Assembly (NCBI RefSeq): GCF_019112545.1
Contig: NW_025064892.1
Coordinates: forward strand, 476,961 to 540,960
Direction of reading: 5' to 3'
DNA from: Guyanagaster necrorhizus
Taxonomy: Eukaryota; Basidiomycota; Agaricomycetes; Agaricales; Physalacriaceae
Length of the DNA stretch: 64,000 nt
Positions 35,426-48,285 of this stretch are shown in pieces. Every line of letters begins with the position of its first letter. Position 1 is the stretch's first letter. The notes under the pieces are model-generated. The model saw nothing but the letters and a program-made list of their open reading frames with translations, was not told the origin of the DNA and did not search any database. A program made the translations under genes and the position numbers.

Positions 35426-35952
35426 TGTTACGATTTTTTTGTTTTCTTTTTATTTTCTTTTCTTTTTTCTCAGAAATGACCCCTATCTCTGCTTAGTCAG
35501 AGCACTTAAGCCAGCGCTTAGGACCATGGGAATGCTTAGCTCAGCGCCCCAGTTGGTCACTCTCCTATCGCATGGCTGTGGGGTGTGAAGAGAGAGACAA
35601 TGCCTCTTTTGTCTCTGAATTGCAGTGCAGCAGCAACAGCATAACAGCAAGACAACAGCTTTTGTGGAGAGCCTGGCAACAGCAGGGATAACAGCTCTAT
35701 GACAGACAATATCTTTTGTGAACATTTATTTATAGCATGATAACAGAATGGTATTTAAGTAGCATAGCTCTTGCTGTAATACCCTAGCTTCAAGCTAAAG
35801 TTTATTCTTCACCATCCTATCTCGAGTGACTTGCAATGCTTTGACCACACACTTCTATTAACACATCAGTGAACTCAGTCAGTCTAACCTGAAGTGTGAG
35901 GTTCTGAACTGTTTATCACATATTGATAGTCACATGGAGTTTGGGCTTAACA
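35426..35952 (+). repeat. 5' LTR of element I
   Basis: 527 bp, starting TGTTA and ending TAACA (short inverted ends). Contains a TATA-like TATTTAAG near 35,752 and shares its full length with the copy at 43,422-43,948. A related LTR pair in opposite orientation flanks element II. Confidence 0.95.
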
Positions 35953-36120
35953 ATTAGCTCGAAGCTTCTTGCTTCCCTTTCTCAGGCCCAATCATGCTGA
36001 GAAACTGAATGTCCTCTGCTCTAAATCCATCTGATCTGAACTTTACTCACAAGTTCTTCAAACTCTTGGCTTCTATCATTGGAACCTTGATTGGTTTATT
36101 GGTGATTATACAGCTATGCC

Positions 36121-36945
36121 ATGGACACCAATCTATTACTGCCTGAGCCATTCGACACTACCAAGAATTCCAGCATATCTGCACAATCCTCTGAAATGTC
36201 ACACCAGACCTCCCTCTCCATGACATCCCTGTCTCTGTCTGAAACTCTGTCCGACACTCTGAAGAAACAGAAGATGAGCCTGGGGGCTCGACTGAAGGGT
36301 GTTTTAGGGAAGAGGAAGAGCAGCAGCGGCAACACGAGTATCCTCCAAGACCCCCATCGGCAGTCATCCAAGACTCTGGAAACCCTTGGGCTACAGGGTT
36401 TCAACAACCCTGACCTGACACCCCTATCCCCTCCCCTGAGTGCAGCATCACTGCATCAAGAACCACTATCACCCAGTCTGAAATTGAGCATCAGGCTAGA
36501 GACTCCTTGGATGCTGTTTGGATGGCTCCAAGCACCAGAAGTACCAACAAGCATCAACCTCAGCATGCCTCATCAACAAGAAGCAGTGAAAGAGGAACAA
36601 GAGTCAGTAGTCTCAATCCTTTCTTTGATGACACTAACAGGAATGAGGTTTGATACTGGCAAGCAGCGTCAAGAGTGGCCAGTAGACTGGAACAGGAATG
36701 AAGAGGAGCCTTATGCCTACCAAGATGTGATCCAGTGGTACCAAACCCAATATGACCAATCTCTCAGTCCTTTGCCAGGTTCCTTGAAAGACAGACATAG
36801 ACTGGCCCCTGATGCATTGATACTCCAGTCGGCACTGCCAACTCTCTGTTCTAGAAACCAGCCACTCCCACTAGTGAGCCTGACCCTTAGACTGGGCCAA
36901 TTGCTGGAGTTGTCCATGCTGATGACTATCATCATGAGGAGCTAA
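36121..36945 (+). pseudogene. Element I N-terminal ORF (gag upstream region)
   Basis: 274-codon open frame starting MDTNLLLPEPFDTTKNSS, Ser/Leu/Pro-rich with a basic patch (KGVLGKRKSS). The equivalent ORF in element II lies at 61,310-61,861 minus, with the shared LETLGLQGFNNPD-like and LETPWM blocks, so it is a conserved part of this retrotransposon family. No known domain. Downstream, to about 37,600, the frame is broken. Confidence 0.6.
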
Positions 36946-37606
36946 CACTCCTTGACGATGATCACCTATTATCATATGGGATAGACACTATTGCCGAAAC
37001 TGATGATATTCTCATCTGGGGAGATAGGACACCATCAGACCAGGAAACAATTGGGGGTGATAATGAGCATATTGACCCCACTGGGGACCTCAAAAAGGTC
37101 TTTGACAGGCCAATCGCTGTCCTCTTCCTTTGCTCTTAGTTCTATAGAAACTTCTGCTGGTATTGCAGAGCAGTGGTGCTGCTAGCAGAAGGAGAAGAAG
37201 AGCAGTCTGACTGAGAGCCTGCTCTTTGACCCAGACCCAATGATGCCAAGTCAAGCACTCAGCCCTGATCTACTCACCCTAGAAACCTTCAGCCAATAAG
37301 ACAGTTTTCTCCTCGAAGGGACCACTGACAAAGGGGCTGAAGGAGATGACAAGACTAAGGAGGAGGACCAAGGCAGCTGAGCAGTAGACCCCATCCTTGA
37401 ATGGGAAAGTATTATCAGCACAACCATGCACTAAGAACAGGAGAAGAAACAACAGGAACAAGAGGTGCAGGAAGAAGAGTTTATTCGGTTATACCAAGAA
37501 CAGGTAGCTAAACTATGAAGGGATGATCATTGGTTATGATTATCTCTAGAATGAAGGTATACTGCCACTGATCATGTCAAGCAGAAGGAGATTTTACAGT
37601 ATGTCA

Positions 37607-39070
37607 TGACTGAGCATGCGATTTTTCAATCAATGCTTCTTACATTATCAAATGATAGCGATGCCACTATATCGATCACAGTTCAGCAAACAAGAGGCAT
37701 TGATGCCGTGGATGCTGAGTGTGATGTCACCCAAGTCAGCAAATATGGCATCCTTAATTCGAATGGCAACATCAAGATATTTGCTTGCCACATTGGCTAT
37801 CTGCAGCACAGCATCTCAGCTAACCCAATCCTATGGACAGCCGAGAACCTATCACCCAAATCTCTAGACTGGCACAGGAAGCTGACTACTAGGAGGGCAG
37901 CCACTGCCTGATAAAGCAACCAGATTGGCTTCTACCGATTCAAAGATGGATGACTCTGAGGTGACAGCACAGAGGTGGACCATCAAAGATGGGCAGATTA
38001 TACAAAAAGAAGGGCTGCTGACTCCAAAAAGTCCCATCGCCAATGATGAGTCTCTACATTCCTTTCCAGGACCCCTGATGGATTGGACTGGTCCTCCTGG
38101 GAGGGAACCCTCAAATCCAATATCGCCTCTCAATCTGAAGGCACATATACTAAACATCAGGCTGATGCTTGGGCAGGAGTCCCTTCCTTTTAAAGAGGCT
38201 TCAGATAATATTGACTGTTTTCTTATGGATTGCGACCGATATTTCCAGGTCTTTGCCTTGTACTTCCTCTATGACATATACAAGGTAAACTATGCTACCA
38301 CCTACTTTGAAGACAAAGCAAAAGTATGGTGGGTGCTGCTAGCCCCTAACTTCTAGTCAGCCATCCAATAACACCACCAGTATCTCTCCTGATCAGTCCT
38401 AAAGCAGATGATCTATGACAAGTTCATAGATCCTGCTGTATGAGAAGTCCACAGGTTGTGGATGAAAGAATACAAGATGGGCAACAAGGCAGCACCAGAC
38501 TACTTCGATGAATTGGAGCGACTCAGAAAACTCGCTGGAATCCAGGAAGACATAGTTGACTCGGGATGAATGGTTGAGTACATGAAGCATGGACTGCCAC
38601 CTCACTACCTCAAGACTATTTCGGATCTTGGCCATAGTGTTCTGGTTGGCTATGATAATTGAAAGACACGAATCATCCTAATGTAGCAGGAACGACAGTG
38701 ACAGAAGGCAGAAGCAGCAAATCTGTGGGACTAGCACAGATACCAGGGACAGGGCTCAAAGCCCTCAACCTCTCATATGACCATGTCCACCAGGCCTAGT
38801 GGCTCAGCTCCAACTTTCCAGAATGATGGAAAGCAAACTGATAAGAGCCTAAGTACCAGAACAGGCAAGCAGATTGATGTGGATTGCCTCAAGAAGGAGG
38901 GGAAATGCTTTAATTGTGGCTGACTAGGCTATATAGCATGGAATTGCCCAGAGAAGAAGAATAAATGCACACAGGAGGATATCAGGGCACAGATCGCTGA
39001 ATTGACAAAAGAAGCGTAGGACCTCAGAGATAATGATAAACCTGAGGAGGTAAAAGATAAGGCCGAGCAG
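37607..39070 (+). pseudogene. Element I gag: capsid and zinc knuckle, with stops
   Basis: The capsid region (about 38,140-38,700) reads NIDCFLMDCDRYFQVFALYF, VNYATTYFEDKAKVWWVLLA, DKFIDPAV...VHRLWMKEY and YFDELERLRKLAGIQEDIVD, a Retrotrans_gag pattern. Stops replace Trp or Arg repeatedly (for example TAG at about 38,354). A CCHC knuckle at 38,906-38,948 reads CFNCG, stop, LGYIAWNC: the histidine has become tyrosine. Non-functional. Confidence 0.85.
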
Positions 39071-39599
39071 TAGGCGATTCAACTGCTTCAGCCAAGGACA
39101 AGAGTAATGGGTCACAGACTGCTGGACAGACTGATATTTTATCTTCTGTAGTATCACTGTCTATGTCTAAATTATGCATGCATTTGAATATACCCAACCT
39201 CATTATTCACCATCATGAATCATCTAAGGAACCGACTTCAACAACTTAAGTGCTGACAAAGGGCTGAAGAGGGGCAGAGAGCCCCAAAGGTGCATCATCA
39301 TTGAAAGTTCATCAAACTAAAAATATAAAACAGACTCAATCATTCTCAGGCTGCACAGGGGCAGAGAGCCCCAACACTTGGCTAAAGCTATTTGACACTG
39401 AATAGACTTAGTGAGCTATCAAGAACATCAAGGATAAAGAAGCAGCAAAGGCTATGCTCAAAAATTGGGTACACAAGTCCCGAGCTGAGAAAGTCATTGA
39501 CGATATGATCACCAGAATGTGAGTTGTAGAACGATACTGCACTCTAGAATAGCTTAATGAGTTACATGGACTATAAAAATTCATCCGACGAGCTAAGAT

Positions 39600-42500
39600 C
39601 ATGGGAAAAGATTTACTAGCTAAAGCACAGATCGAGACATTAACATCTCAATCAACCTATGCAGTCACAGCCTTGATCGACAGTAGCTGCATGAGAAGTA
39701 GCATTAACTGAGCTTTCATCAACAAGCATCAATTGCTCACTCGGGCAACAGTAGCACTCATCCCAGTCTACAATGCAGATGGGACAAAGAATCAAGCCAG
39801 ACTGATTACTGAATATGTAGAGCTTAGACTCACTATCGGTGATTATTTAGAATGAATCGATCTGGCAGTAACCGACCTAGGAACAAAAGAGATATTTCTT
39901 GGTCATGACTGGCTGATCAAACACAATCTGCTAATCAATTGGAAAACCGAACACATCATTTTTGCTCGATGCTAATGCTGAAAGATTCCATTTGAATTAC
40001 TAGATGAAGACCCCAAGAACTGATGGAATGAAGAAATGGAAGACAGCGAAACTATTCTCACCATCAACCTACAAAGAGCCATTAACATTCAGACAGTACA
40101 TCATGCTAATGACCTAGCAGCAAAGGCCAATGCTGGGAAAGAGGAAAGGACATTCGAAGAAATGGTATCTACATGAGCATGTGACTATCAGGATTTATTC
40201 AAAAAGGAGAGTTTTGATGAACTACCTGACATAAAACTCTGGGACTATGCCATTAAATTAACTCCTAATGCCAACACCAATCTAGATTGCAAGTGTTATC
40301 TACTTAGCAATAATGAACAACAGGAACTGGACAAGTTTTTAGAAGAAAACTTATCCAGTGGAAGGATTCAGCCATCAAAGTCACCAATGGCATCATCCTT
40401 CTTTTTTGTTAAAAAGAAAGATAGGAAACTTCAACCAGTACAAGACTATTGGAAACTAAATGAGATGACAATCAAAAATTGATATTCACTTCTATTGATC
40501 GCAGAATTGATGGACAAACTCTGAGGCACTAAAGACTACACCAAACTGGATATCCGATGAGGATACAACAATATGCACATCAAAGAAGGCGATGAGTGGA
40601 AGGCTGTTTTTCGAATAAACCAAGGGTTGTTCAAACTGACAGTAATGTTCTTTGGACTCATGAACTTGCCAGCCATATTCCAGTGGATGATGAATGACAT
40701 CTTCAAAGATCTCATTGCCACTGGAAAAGTCACAATCTATTTGGATGACATCCTCATTATGACTAAGACCAAGGAGGAACATCAAAAGATAGTATGACAA
40801 GTGCTATCTCGAATGAGGAAGCACTGACTCTTCCTCAAGGCCAAGAAGTGTGAATTCAAGGTACTGAAAACAGAGTACCTCAGAGTCATCATCAGTGAAG
40901 GAAGCATTCGGATAGATCCTATCAAGGTAGTGGGAGTAATCGAATGGCTGAAGCTGATGAAGAAGAAGGAATTGCAATTCTTTTTAGGATTCACCAACTT
41001 CTACCACCACTTCATCAGGGATTACAGCAAAATAGTCTGACCAATGATGCAATTAACCAGAAATTCCCTATGGACTTGGAGAATTTCCCAATGGGAAGCA
41101 TTTAATGACCTTAAATGCTGATTAGCCAAGAATGTTATCCTGGCCATACCCAGCCAGGATGGAAAGTTCCATGTGGAAGCCGACTCCAGTGAAGACATGA
41201 TTGGGGCCGTACTATCACAGGAACAGGATGGCAAATGGCAACCTGTTGTCTTTATGTCAAAGGTGCTCACAATAACTGAGTGCAACTATGAGATCTATGA
41301 TAAGAAACTCTTCACTATAATACTCACCCTTGCTGAGTGGTGGCATTATCTTATCAGAGCAGCCTAGATCTTTGAGATCTGGACAGATCATCAGAACCTT
41401 CGATATTTCTAGCAACCCCAAAAGCTTAATCACAAACAAGCCAGATAGGTCACAGAATTATCGGAATATGAATATACGCTACACTATAAGGCCAGTGTGG
41501 CAAACAAGAAGGCTGACTTCCTCAGCCGCAGGGCGGATCACAACCAAGGAGGAGATGACAATAAGAAGGTCGTGTTACTACAACCAGAACACTTCCGAGC
41601 AATGATCATGCCCACAGAAGAGGAGATGCATGAACACATCAAGAGTGCCACTCAGGGTACCCACAAGTGAGATCAGAGAATAGCCCTATCACTCAATCAT
41701 GAGTGGGGACTGAAGAAAGAAGGAGGATTGATCTGATACGATAGATGAATCTATATTCTAAGGGATCATAAGCTTTGTGGTGATATCATTGCTACATGCC
41801 ATGATCATGCAACAGCTGGACACCCTGAGATTGCAAAAACAAAGGAGCTGGTTCTAAGGGAATATTGGTGGCCTAAGATGGACCATAATATCATCCAATA
41901 TATCAAAGCTTATGAGACTTGTCAAAGGGGCAAATCATCAATGTAACAACAAGCAGCACTGCTTTATCCAAATGAGGTCTCTTCATCACCATGGACCCAT
42001 ATTTCAGTGGATATGATAACCGGACTTCTCAAAAGTGATGGCTATAACGCAATCATCATCATAGTCGATCGCTTTTCGAAAGCAATCATGCTGATTGCTT
42101 GCTTGACAGAACTCACTTCCAAAGGATGGGCAAAAATACTATGTGATGAGGTATATGCAAAGTATGGCATGCCTCAGATGGTAATTTCAGACAGAGGACC
42201 ACAATTCATCTCCAAATTCTTGGATGACTTATACCAGCTCCTCAACATCAAACGAAATGCCTCAACAGCATACCACCCACAGACAGACAGCCAAACAGAA
42301 TGGGCAAATCAAGAAGTTGAAAAGTACTTATGACTTTTCATCAGTTATCGACAAGATGACTGGATGGAATGGCTAGCACTGGCAGCGTTCCAACACAATA
42401 ACAGAATTCACTCAGCAATGGGTAAAACACCATTCTTCATAAATTATGGACAGAATCCATCAGTTGCACAAACAGGATGGGTTCACACAACAACACTGGC

Positions 42501-43325
42501 ATCAATGGACTTTGCAATGACAATAGCAAAGATCCACAAGGAGATAAAGACAGCTCTTGAAAAGGCCACTGTGTCAATGAAGAAATAGTATGACAAACAC
42601 AAACAGCCAGCACATCAGTATTCAACCAATAACAAAGTTTGGTTGGATACCACAAATCTCCATCTCTCATGTCCGAAACAGAAACTAGCTAACAAACGAA
42701 TAGGCCCATTCAAAGTTATCGCAAAGATTGAAAACTCGATATACAAGTTGCAACTGCTAGCAACTTAAAAAATTCATAATGTTTTTAACGAAACATTGTT
42801 GATACTATACATGGCCTCAGCCTTTCCAAACTAAGAATGACCACCACCTCCACCAGCAGAACTCATTGACAATGAAGAACATTATGAAATCGATGAGATA
42901 CTAAACCACAAAACCCAAAAAGTTAAAGCATGAGGTGGAGGTATGAAAACAACTGTTGACTATCTAGTCAGCTGGAAAGGATATGGATCAGAATCAAACC
43001 AATGGGTTAATGAGAAGTACATGAATGCTGATGAAGCAATTTGGGACTACAAGCACAGAATCAAATGAGTCAATATAAAGAGGGTCATATTCAACATTAT
43101 ATCTGCAAAACATAATGTGACAACAACAGGAAGGAAGATGATATCTAGCCAGATATACATCAACCAACCTGCCAAGAACAAGGCTGAGGAGGGTCCAGAA
43201 GTTCCATCATCTGCTGACAGCAGAGGACATGTTACCAAGGATGATGAAGATGACTCTGCAATGGATAAGCCACAAATGGTGGGGACATACAGCGACACCT
43301 TTGACTTATTTGAAGTCTACTGTTG
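39600..43325 (+). pseudogene. Element I pol: protease, RT, RNase H, integrase, chromodomain
   Basis: Protease near 39,660-39,960, with ALIDSSCMRSSIN where the active site should read D-S/T-G. Reverse transcriptase about 40,240-40,900: KLDIR, stop, GYNNMHIKEGDEWKA, then TIYLDDILIM (the YxDD motif, intact). RNase H about 41,150-41,560 (VEADSSEDMIGAVLSQEQDG, IWTDHQNLRYF). Integrase about 41,760-42,760: HHCC finger with one Cys changed (AYETCQRGK); core ISVDMITGLLKSDGYNAIII, VISDRGPQFISKFLDDLYQL, and the last acidic residue in the EWANQEVEKYL block. Chromodomain about 42,955-43,070 (VDYLVSWKGYGSESNQWVNE). Numerous TGA/TAG codons throughout. Confidence 0.93.
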
Positions 43326-43421
43326 AAATGATGAGAGGTTCAGCAGATTGGCCATCTCCTACTGGTCAAGGTGACTTACCCTAACTTAACCATCAGGACA
43401 ATGGTTTTAAGGAGGGGGTAA

Positions 43422-43948
43422 TGTTATGATTTTTCTGTTTTCTTTTCATTTTCATTTCTTTTTTCTTGGAAATGACCTCTATCTCTGCTTAGTCAGAGTG
43501 CTTAGGCCAGTGCTTAGGACTGTGGGAATGCTTAGCTCAGTGCCTCAGTCGGTCACTCTCCTATCGCATGGCTGTAGGCTGTGAAGGGAGAGACAATGCC
43601 CCTTTTGTCTCTGAATTGCAGTGCAGCAGCAACAGCATAACAGCAAGACAACAGCTTTTGTGGAGAGCCTGGCAACAGCAGGGATAACAGCTCTATGACA
43701 GACAATATCTTTTGTGAACATTTATTTATAGTATGATAACAGAATGGTATTTAAGTAGCATAGCTCTCACTGTAATACCCCAGCTTCGAGCTAAAGTTTA
43801 TTCTTCACCATCCTATCTCAAGCGACTTGCAATGCCTTGACCACACACTTCTATTAACACATCAGTGAACTCAGTCAGTCTAACCTGAAGTGTGAGGTTC
43901 TGAACTGTTTATCACATGTTGATAGTCATATGGAGTTTGGGCTTAATA
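43422..43948 (+). repeat. 3' LTR of element I
   Basis: 527 bp copy of the 5' LTR, starting TGTTATGAT directly after a purine run (GGAGGGGG). The terminal CA has mutated to TA. It differs from the 5' LTR mainly by C/T and G/A changes. Confidence 0.95.
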
Positions 43949-43953
43949 GAACC
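43949..43953. repeat. Target-site duplication GAACC (right) of element I
   Basis: Second copy of the five-base duplication made on insertion of element I. Confidence 0.95.
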
Positions 43954-44636
43954 CACCCTGATAGTGAAGCTCTGGCAAAGTAGGAAATGCTAGTACTGAG
44001 AACACTCAGCTATAAGAAATGTTGCTGCAATGAGAAGGATGCTTGCTAGTAGAAATAGCACTTTAAAGTGTCTGATATCAAGCATTTGGCCCATAATGAG
44101 ATCTGGCATGAATATGAATGCATACTGGTTGATTGGATGAGAATCAGCATGCTACTAAATGAAGATGGAGGAGACCTGGACAGAACCAATCTATGCACTG
44201 AGAAAGTCAACAATAACCAAAGATCAAGAAGGAAAACTCATATAGTAGAAGGATCAGAGTCAGTCAGTAAATTTTCTTTATAATATGCTTGAAAAACCTG
44301 TTGCAGTATCAGTGTCACACAGTACAGCAGATGGGAGAGAAACACACACCTCCCATGCATTTATGAACCCAAACTTAGGATTATTAGGTCAGGTCATTGA
44401 AAGAGTGATCATATTGCTACCAGCTCACATTGAGAAGGTGCTGCACATGGTCTGTGAATCTGCTCTCAGTATGGTTGAAAGAATATAAAGAGCATGACTT
44501 GATCCACCCCTGCTACAACCAACCAGACTCTTAACCCACCATCAGGAAAATCTTCCTTAGTACTGGTGGATAGCCTCTGATTCTCTTCTTTTCCTGCAGG
44601 AGTCTTGTCTATGGTTTTCTCAGAAAGTTTATCCAT
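43954..44636 (-). pseudogene. MFS monocarboxylate-type transporter, N-terminal part
   Basis: ATG at 44,634-44,636 starts MDKLSEKTIDKTPAGKEENQ, a polar N-terminus, then DFPDGGLRVWLVVAG, the signature start of transmembrane helix 1 in fungal monocarboxylate-porter-like MFS proteins. After introns: FGFINAWE, VFQAYYKENLLTDSDPSTI, then helix-rich FIFMPDLIMGQMLDIRHFKV, LFLLASILLIAATFLIAECS and HFLLCQSFTIR just before the element I boundary. The gene continues at 35,420 on the far side of the element; the junction falls at a GTGGGT donor-like site, so the insertion probably lies in an intron. Low CpG like the neighbouring element. Confidence 0.8.
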
Positions 44637-45623
44637 AGATCTGGCCTGAGTGTGGAGTATGTGATGAGCTATGGCTGTGAGAAAGAAAGGACAGACAGTC
44701 CTCTTTAGTCACTGAATCAATTCACCTGTCATCAACAGACTGCCTTTGAGCAGAGATCATAGTTGCACTGAGGAATCTCAATCTATTCATAGAAGTACCT
44801 TTAAAAGCTGGCTCTGATTTGAAACCTTTATCACGCTCTCGCCTGCAGTTGGATGAGGACGATGCCACAGAATTGCCTCCATTTACCATGACAGGAGATC
44901 AAGACGCTGCATCGGTGTGAGTTCTTTCCTCTCGGACCTGTTTCTTAGCGTTAACCCAGTGCCATTATCCCGCTATTCCGCCCATAGCGCAGTTCTCCAA
45001 CGCGAACTGGCATCTACGACGCCTCCCATTCTCCAGGATTGCTCGAGACCGTTTGGAATTATGGATTCGTTCACATACCTCGACCTTTTCTCCCTCGAGG
45101 TCACTACGCCGACTATTTTCCTATCACGCCGCGATAGGAAGATGGAATGATCCCTTCATGAGGTCAGCTTTTGCAGTGTGGACCTTCTCTGTTATTACGA
45201 TATCATTACGCTCTTGGACCGGATCCCTCAACTGATGCGGTTTTTCATAATCGAACGGAGGGCCTCCGAATCAGACCTCCACGTGATTACGAAATCACTC
45301 AAGTTTTTCTACGAGGGCCAAATTTGCGATGCGTTAAGCCCACACGGCACACGGATAATCCAGACGAAGAGAGCATGGTGATGGGCAATTGTGAAGCCTA
45401 GGTTTGCAGGGGCTCCGAGTCGTTATTGGAAAGTGCGACCGGGTAGAGTTCAGCGAACGAGGGGCACCCTCGACATCTTCAATGCTGTATATGATCTGAT
45501 CTTCCGGCGTGATGAATACAACAAAGCTGACGATCGACGAATCATCTCAGTGAAGACGGCGAAAGTACGCCACCACCGTATTACATCAAATCCACAAAAA
45601 TGACATGATGACAGCACTACACA
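44637..45623. other. Spacer with return to CpG-normal sequence
   Basis: To about 44,850 the sequence is CpG-poor; beyond it CpG returns to host-like levels. Overlapping plus-strand ORFs (44,917-45,150; 45,171-45,401; 45,391-45,603) might be pieces of one gene but show no recognisable domain. Confidence 0.4.
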
Positions 45624-47640
45624 CTACCAAGTTACGGTTGCAAGAGCTTCAGCATCGCTCCCTTGTTTACTTGCTGGTTCCTCTTCAAAACTGACAATGA
45701 GCGCCAAAGCTTTCTCAGACCGTGGCGAGATCTTGCATGGGAAGGGCTTTGGTCTACTAATCAGTCCTGTTGTCCAATCGTCCTTCAACTCGACGTTACT
45801 ATTTTCGTCGGCCTTGATGTCGAACATTGATAGGATCATTGCAAATGCGAGGAAGAGGGTTTGATCGGCAAGGACGTTCCCTGGGCATATCCTATGAGTG
45901 GACATCAGAGCTAAGGATCCCATAGAGACAAGCTGGAGCCCACCGTCGTCCAAAGCCAAACGCGATATCCATGTCTGGTTCTGGGTCACGACCGTCCCAG
46001 CCGAGGAATCTCTGTGGTTCAAACATGTCTGGATTGTGATATACAGTCGGATCTCTGGCTATATGGTGGAGATTTGGCATGATGACGGCGCCCTTCGGAA
46101 TTAAGTATCCTTGATAAATGTCATCCTGAGACGGAACCTATCACGACGTCGTTGTCAAAGATGTGCGTCTTGGAATGCTATGCTTACATGGGGAACACAC
46201 ATGGGCAGGACGGGGTTAAAGCGCAGCGCTTCGTGGACGAGCGCGTTGATGTAAGGGAGGTTGTCGCGGTCGTCGTATGACGGTAGCCTTTCTTCACCGA
46301 CCACGCGATCCTGACAGTGCCTCTTAGCTCGGATGCCCCTAACCGTTGAAGGTAACGTAAACACATACCAATTCTTCTTGGGCTCTCGTCTGGACCTGGG
46401 GGTATAAGATCATTAATAGGATAAAGCTATACGCTACAGACACGGTCGTGTCTGAGCCAGCGCCATACAACGCTGCTGCACCCCACTTGATGAGGTCTTC
46501 TTGTTCGGAGGTCAAGGATTTGCCGTGGAGTTTGAGCATTGTTTCCGTGTATGAAGGCTTGGATACGCCACGTCCCTGTAGATGGTTACTTTCTCGGTGG
46601 AAGGTTTACGAAAAGATACCGATTTACCATTTGCTGTTTGACAAAGGCATGCGGTCGTTCAACTAGTTCGGTGCACCGGGCCAGATACTTCTTGGCTACT
46701 TGCTTGAATCCAGTACCAGGGAACCAATCTGGCAAATAACGTACTGGAGACAAGATAAGGAACGTTCACAGAGAATCTAGACACTTACGGAAAGGCATGA
46801 CATCGACCATCCATACTCCGGGCTGAAAGGCAATGGAGGCCTCCGCCATACATTCATCCGCAAGGGTAACAAAGGGATCCGGAGTATCTCTATTTATTGA
46901 ATATCCATGAGAGATAGAGAGGATGATAGCTCCCGTCGCTCTGTAAGGTTTGTATCAAGTTTTCCGTAATGCACAGCCAAAGGTCAGGGACTCTGACTTG
47001 CGAATGTAATACTCAAGTTGGTCAGGACTCCTCAAAATTTTCGTCAACAAGCGCCTAATTTCCGTCGCCTGTAAAGAAGTAAACCGCTGCAAAGAATTCT
47101 TAGTGCCTATAGTCTGATGAAGAGTTTTTCGAATTGCGCGAAACCGATGCCCATTTGGAGACATTGCGAGTGATGCTCTCCACCCGCACCTGTTAGGTTA
47201 AATGAAGATCCAAAAAAAAATCGGCCAGTGGGGCAATGGGCCTTACATGATGCCTCCAAAGACAGACGAGAAGCGGTCAGAATAAATGGATGATCTCTTC
47301 TCGAGTAAATCAATCGCAGTTTGCGCATTGTTGAGAATGATGATGTGTTGACCCATTATTGACAGTGAGCTTATGGGACCTGAACGTACCGGAGAAGAGC
47401 GGATGTGTTGAATGTTGAGATCTGTCAGGAAAAGCTTCACACACCGTAGGCTTCATGGTGCTTTGCCCAATGCTTGTATTCGTACTCGCCGGGTTTAGGG
47501 AGATCGAATAGGTTGCCAATTATTGGCTTTCGAGGAGGACCTGGAGGTAGGGAAGGTTTAGTTTGAAATATGGAATATAGTTTGGTCAAAGCGTAGAGGA
47601 GGACGAGCACACCAACGAAGGTACCGATAGTAACGTCCAT
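45624..47640 (-). CDS. Cytochrome P450 monooxygenase
   Basis: Heme-thiolate oxygenase, likely ER-anchored, for secondary metabolism or xenobiotics. The start at 47,640 gives a membrane anchor (MDVTIGTFVGVLVLLYALTK), then the Pro-rich hinge LPPGPPRKPIIGNLFDLPKP. Further exons: IYSDRFSSVFGGIM, FRAIRKTLHQTIGTKNSLQR, and FGCALRKT-type pieces. The I-helix oxygen-activation motif is YGAGSDTTVS (about 46,460). The K-helix ExxR motif is EALR within NALVHEALRFNPVLPMC (about 46,220). Then PDMFEPQRFLGWDGRD and the heme loop FGFGRR|ICPGNVLAD, split by a 50-nt intron (about 45,893-45,945), with the Cys ligand. Eight or so short introns, all motifs present, so it looks functional. Sequence is CpG-normal, unlike the flanking elements. 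P450 class resembles the OrdA-like group common in agaricomycetes; substrate unknown. Confidence 0.9.
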
Positions 47641-48285
47641 CGCAAAGCAAAGACAGACGGAAACCCCCGAATGATGGGGAGATGGGTATATTGGAAGGGA
47701 CCAAGCAAAGATTAGTGCCGTAATCAAAGTCGAAAGTTTTACGGAATACGTCCGCTTTCGTTCTAGATCAGGAAACATTGAAGGACCGATGAATTTGAAC
47801 GTTAACTACTACCGCCACGATCGAACCAGACTTGAACCTCTCATTTGGCTAACCTTTCATGATTTCTTCAACGACCAACGCACCACTGGAAGCTTACTCT
47901 TCCATTCTCTTGATGGTCCCATTTTCTGACATCTTCCAGGGGGGCCATCAGTAAATGCAGGGTCTCACAGCACTAAACCGGGACCACCAGCATTGGCATC
48001 GACAATTGATATCACCGGCAATACCCACCGTCGTCGTCGGATATATTTGCGTCTGCTCAAAATCTCCCGATAGCTCCGATATTATTACTGATTCTCGTGA
48101 TATCAGAAACGATGGGGTCAGGGAGGCGGTCCATGATTAATATTCCATTATAATAGGAACGCTTCACAAGGCGTTCCTTGTTCGTTTCACCACCATCATC
48201 TCCCTCCGGCGCTACCGGTATCTACGAGGCCCGTCGCGACTGCGACCGTTCACTGCGCGTATTGTTGTAAATATTTCCCCTCGAT
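47641..48285. other. Divergent intergenic region between P450 and DUF6534 genes
   Basis: A 645-bp region between head-to-head genes, so it likely carries both promoters. An imperfect palindrome, GGAACGCTTCACAAGGCGTTCC, lies at about 48,154-48,176 (written here as two GGAACGC/GCGTTCC arms). No ORF of interest. Confidence 0.45.

Larger units (their letters stand above)
35426..43948 (+). mobile_element. Element I: Ty3/Gypsy chromovirus LTR retrotransposon (decayed)
   Basis: Complete element of 8.5 kb: LTR, leader, extra N-terminal ORF, gag with zinc knuckle, protease, RT, RNase H, integrase, chromodomain, polypurine tract (about 43,408-43,419) and LTR, flanked by GAACC. Order PR-RT-RH-IN and the terminal chromodomain define a Ty3/Gypsy chromovirus. 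Every protein region has stops (mostly TGA for Arg, TAG/TGA for Trp), and the two LTRs differ at many sites, mainly by transitions, so the copy is old and dead. It sits inside an MFS gene of opposite orientation. Confidence 0.95.

Noticed and set aside
35426..43948. Reading element I as an active autonomous retrotransposon
   Set aside because: Stops occur in gag, RT, RNase H and integrase, the protease site and zinc ligands are changed, and the LTRs have diverged.
45898..46104. Plus-strand ORF over the P450 heme region
   Set aside because: Shadow of the P450 exons carrying the heme-binding loop.
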